10,095 bases of DNA from an uncultured Clostridia bacterium (GTDB lineage: Bacteria > Bacillota > Clostridia > Oscillospirales > Ruminococcaceae), in the NCBI GenBank assembly GCA_947630315.1, contig CANRHA010000047.1, positions 1-10,095 on the forward strand, given 5' to 3'. The notes beneath the pieces were generated by a model. That model ran no database searches and was not told where the DNA came from. It was given only the letters and a program-made list of their open reading frames with translations. Made by a program: the position numbers and the translations under genes. This document shows positions 8,099 through 10,095 of this stretch, piece after piece (within the stretch, counting starts at the first letter, position 1; each line of letters begins with the position of its first letter).

Positions 8099-8111
8099 GG
8101 AGATTACGCAA

Positions 8112-9032
8112 ATGGGTTTTTTTGAAAAGCTTAAACAGGGCCTTCAAAAGACAAAAAACAGCCTGTTCGGCGGGCTGAACGGTTTGTTTTCCGGCTCTGA
8201 GATCACCGACGATTTTTACGACGAGATGGAGGAGACCCTTATTTTGGCCGATCTCGGCGCTAAAACATCGGAAGACATCGTCGAGGGGCTGAGGGGGCGT
8301 GTAAAGGAAAAACGCCTTACAACTACCGATCAGGTCCGCGGCGAGCTTAAGGACATGATAAAGGAGATGCTCGGCGAAGATCAGCCGCTTGATTTAAGCA
8401 CCGTTCCGTCGGTCATACTCGTCATAGGAGTGAACGGCGTAGGAAAGACCACCGCCATCGGCAAGCTTTCGCATCAGCTCAAAGAGAGCGGCAAGAAGGT
8501 GATAGTCGCCGCAGCGGATACCTTCAGGGCGGCGGCAATAGATCAGCTGAACGTCTGGACCGAACGCGCCGGGGTATCGATAGTAAAGCACAACGAAGGC
8601 TCAGACCCGGCCTCCGTTGTATATGACGCCCTTGACGCCGCAAAATCGCGCGGTGCCGACGTTGTTATAATAGACACCGCCGGGCGGCTGCATAACAAGC
8701 AGAACCTTATGAACGAGCTTGCCAAGATATCGAGGATAGTTCACCAAAAGGCCGAGGGCTGCGCGCTTGAAGTTCTTATAGCCCTTGACGCCACAACCGG
8801 GCAGAACGCCGTGAATCAGGCGAGGGCGTTTAACGACGCCGCCGACATTACCGGAATAATCCTGACAAAGCTTGACAGTTCGGCAAAGGGCGGGATAGTA
8901 ATATCTATTGCAAACGAACTTAAGGTGCCGGTAAAGCTTATATCTGTCGGCGAAAAGATCGACGATCTTCAGCCTTTTGTCGCCGATGATTTTGTAGAGG
9001 CGCTGTTCGAGGTGGATGAAGATGAAAACTAA
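8112..9032 (+). CDS. ftsY: FtsY, signal recognition particle receptor GTPase
   Basis: FtsY is the membrane-associated SRP receptor that forms a GTP-dependent heterodimer with Ffh and delivers ribosome-nascent chains to SecYEG. The 306-aa protein begins with an amphipathic, lysine-rich helix (MGFFEKLKQGLQKTKNSLF), the likely membrane-targeting sequence. The NG domain follows: G1 GVNGVGKTT (106-114), DTFRAAAIDQL, G3 DTAGR (188-192) and G4 TKLD (252-255) followed by SSAKGG. The long acidic A domain of E. coli FtsY is absent, which is normal for Gram-positive-type receptors. The ATG follows AAGGAG by 9 nt and lies 13 nt after smc. smc-ftsY linkage is strongly conserved in Firmicutes, but the usual downstream ylxM-ffh pair of Bacilli is replaced here by rdgB. 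Confidence 0.97.
   Translation: MGFFEKLKQGLQKTKNSLFGGLNGLFSGSEITDDFYDEMEETLILADLGAKTSEDIVEGLRGRVKEKRLTTTDQVRGELKDMIKEMLGEDQPLDLSTVPSVILVIGVNGVGKTTAIGKLSHQLKESGKKVIVAAADTFRAAAIDQLNVWTERAGVSIVKHNEGSDPASVVYDALDAAKSRGADVVIIDTAGRLHNKQNLMNELAKISRIVHQKAEGCALEVLIALDATTGQNAVNQARAFNDAADITGIILTKLDSSAKGGIVISIANELKVPVKLISVGEKIDDLQPFVADDFVEALFEVDEDEN
9009..9015 (+). promoter_or_regulatory. Ribosome-binding site deciding the rdgB start
   Basis: GAGGTGG lies within the end of ftsY, 6 nt before the ATG at 9022. The upstream ATG at 9016 would directly touch this motif and so have no usable spacing, and the downstream ATG at 9034 has no good site. This favours 9022. Confidence 0.6.
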
Positions 9033-9606
9033 GATGGTGCTTGCAAGCTCTAACCCTCACAAGCTTAGGGAATTTCGGGAGATACTTGAACCGCTCGGCT
9101 GCGAGGTGATATCTCAGCGCGACGCGGGCATAGACGTCGACCCGGAGGAGACCGGTTCGACATTTGAGGAAAACTCGGCTATAAAGGCGAGGGCGGTGTA
9201 TGAAATTGCACGCTGCCCGGTAATTGCCGACGACAGCGGCCTCGAGGTCGACGCCCTCGGGGGCGAGCCGGGGGTCTATTCGGCGAGATACGGCGGCACC
9301 CGCGACGACAAAGCGCACAACGATCTTGTCATATTAAAGCTTGAGGGCGTGCCCGACAGCGAGCGCACCGCAAGGTTTGTCTGCGCGATAACCTATATAG
9401 ACGAAAACGGCGAGGAATCCCACTTTTTAGGAAAGTTCGAGGGCAGGATAGGCTACGAGGAACGCGGCAAAAACGGTTTCGGCTACGACCCGATTTTCAT
9501 GGTCGGGGATATAAGCTCGGCGGAGATGTCTCCCGAGGAAAAAAACGCCGTCAGCCACCGCGGAAAGGCCCTTAGGCTTCTTGCCGAGTACATAGGCAAA
9601 AAATAA
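9022..9606 (+). CDS. rdgB: RdgB/HAM1-type XTP/dITP pyrophosphatase
   Basis: It hydrolyses non-canonical purine triphosphates (dITP, ITP, XTP) to monophosphates plus pyrophosphate, keeping deaminated bases out of DNA and RNA. From the chosen ATG the protein is 194 aa, the usual length. Motifs in order are ASSNPHKLREF (equivalent to the family T/S-x-N-xx-K substrate loop, residues 8-18), the metal-binding DDSGLEVDAL (D70, D71), GVYSARYGG, GFGYDPIF (152-159) and the base-recognition SHRGKAL (178-184). The gene overlaps ftsY by 11 nt and sits 18 nt before yhbY. ATGs at 9016 and 9034 are alternative starts. The assignment rests on the complete set of conserved motifs. Confidence 0.95.
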   Translation: MKTKMVLASSNPHKLREFREILEPLGCEVISQRDAGIDVDPEETGSTFEENSAIKARAVYEIARCPVIADDSGLEVDALGGEPGVYSARYGGTRDDKAHNDLVILKLEGVPDSERTARFVCAITYIDENGEESHFLGKFEGRIGYEERGKNGFGYDPIFMVGDISSAEMSPEEKNAVSHRGKALRLLAEYIGKK

Positions 9607-9624
9607 AACCGTTCGGAGGAAAAT

Positions 9625-9918
9625 ATGTTAAATTCAAGACAGCGCTCCTATCTTAAGTCTTTGGCGTCAAAGCTTGAACCCGCGTTCCAGGTAGGAAAGG
9701 GCGGCGTAACGCCCGAACAGGCCGAGGGGATATCGAAATACCTCACCGCCCACGAGCTTGTAAAGGTAAAGGTTCTCGACAACTCTTTGTATACCGCCGA
9801 CGAGGCCGCAAGGGAGCTTGCTTCGCTTACCGGCGCGGAAATCGTGATCGTAATAGGCTCTAAGGCGGTGCTCTACAGGCGCAACCCCGAAAAGCCGGTC
9901 ATAAGTCAGAATTTATGA
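9625..9918 (+). CDS. yhbY: YhbY-family (CRM domain) ribosome assembly RNA-binding protein
   Basis: This small 97-aa single-domain protein belongs to the CRS1/YhbY (CRM) RNA-binding family. E. coli YhbY and Bacillus YqeI associate with the large ribosomal subunit or its precursors. It opens with LNSRQRSYLKSLASKLEP, followed by the GxxG-type loop VGKGGVTPE (G24-G27). LVKVKVLDNS and the closing strand EIVIVIGSKAVLYRRNPEKP are diagnostic of the family. The ATG is preceded by CGGAGGA (9614-9620). The stop overlaps the nadD start by 4 nt (ATGA). yhbY-nadD adjacency is conserved in Firmicutes, where the neighbourhood is often continued by yqeK and rsfS. Exact molecular role in this organism is inferred from the family only. 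Confidence 0.93.
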   Translation: MLNSRQRSYLKSLASKLEPAFQVGKGGVTPEQAEGISKYLTAHELVKVKVLDNSLYTADEAARELASLTGAEIVIVIGSKAVLYRRNPEKPVISQNL

Positions 9919-10095
9919 AAAAAACTGTGATTTTCGGCGGAACGTTTAATCCCCCGCATTTGGGGCATCTTAAACTGATACAGGAAGTTATTTCCGCCGT
10001 CAGGCCCGACAGGTTCATGATCGTTCCGTCTCATGTTTCGCCTCACAAGACTGCTGTAAACCTGATGAGCGATGAGGACCGGCTTGAAATGTGCA
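9915..10095 (+). CDS. nadD: Nicotinate-nucleotide adenylyltransferase, N-terminal part (3' partial)
   Basis: NadD transfers AMP from ATP to nicotinate mononucleotide to give deamido-NAD, the penultimate step of NAD synthesis. Sixty complete codons are present before the window ends. The protein begins MKKTVIFGGTFNPPHLGHL, with the nucleotidyltransferase phosphate-binding motif GGTFNPPH and the HxGH-type motif H15-L-G-H18. SPHK (42-45) matches the conserved PPHK segment of the family. The ATG overlaps the yhbY stop by 4 nt (ATGA), and no clear Shine-Dalgarno sequence precedes it, so translation is probably coupled to yhbY. The remaining two thirds, including the C-terminal ISSTxIR motif, lie outside the window. 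Confidence 0.95.
   Translation, partial: MKKTVIFGGTFNPPHLGHLKLIQEVISAVRPDRFMIVPSHVSPHKTAVNLMSDEDRLEMC

Noticed and set aside
1..10095. Search for CRISPR arrays, IS elements, tRNAs, defence or phage genes
   Set aside because: Every base is accounted for by ten tightly packed, recognisable housekeeping genes. There are no spaced direct repeats, transposase motifs or free intergenic stretches.

Overview
The window is one uninterrupted plus-strand run of housekeeping genes. In order they are topA (3' end only), trmFO, plsX, rnc, a radical SAM gene, smc, ftsY, an rdgB-type nucleotide pyrophosphatase, yhbY and nadD (5' end only). Gene content and order (rnc - Elp3-like radical SAM - smc - ftsY, with folate-dependent TrmFO next to topA) point to a Firmicute of class Clostridia. 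The moderately high GC, heavy use of ATA (Ile) and AGG (Arg) codons, and several GTG starts suggest an Oscillospirales/Ruminococcaceae-like lineage, but that finer placement is inference.

Layout: 1-76 is a perfect 28-bp inverted repeat at the very edge of the window, and its outer arm replaces expected TopA codons. 1-510 is the TopA C-terminus with three four-cysteine zinc ribbons. 507-1835 is trmFO, 1819-2835 plsX, 2850-3542 rnc, 3539-4531 the Elp3-like radical SAM protein, 4532-8098 smc, 8112-9032 ftsY, 9022-9606 rdgB, 9625-9918 yhbY, and 9915 to the window end nadD. Every junction is an overlap (4, 17, 4, 11 and 4 nt), an abutment (0 nt) or a gap of 18 nt or less. There is therefore no room for an internal promoter or terminator outside coding sequence, no stretch over 300 bases without a gene, and no RNA gene, mobile element or CRISPR array. 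The whole block reads as part of one polycistronic unit entering from the left and leaving to the right.

Functionally the cluster combines DNA topology and chromosome organisation (TopA, SMC), RNA maturation and ribosome-related work (TrmFO, RNase III, YhbY, possibly the radical SAM protein), membrane biogenesis and protein targeting (PlsX, FtsY), and nucleotide/cofactor housekeeping (RdgB, NadD). Products are highly conserved and all reading frames are intact. I do not see an undescribed system. The points most worth a second look are the terminal palindrome (probably an assembly or amplification fold-back), the functionally unassigned short Elp3-like protein between rnc and smc, and the absence of acpP between plsX and rnc.
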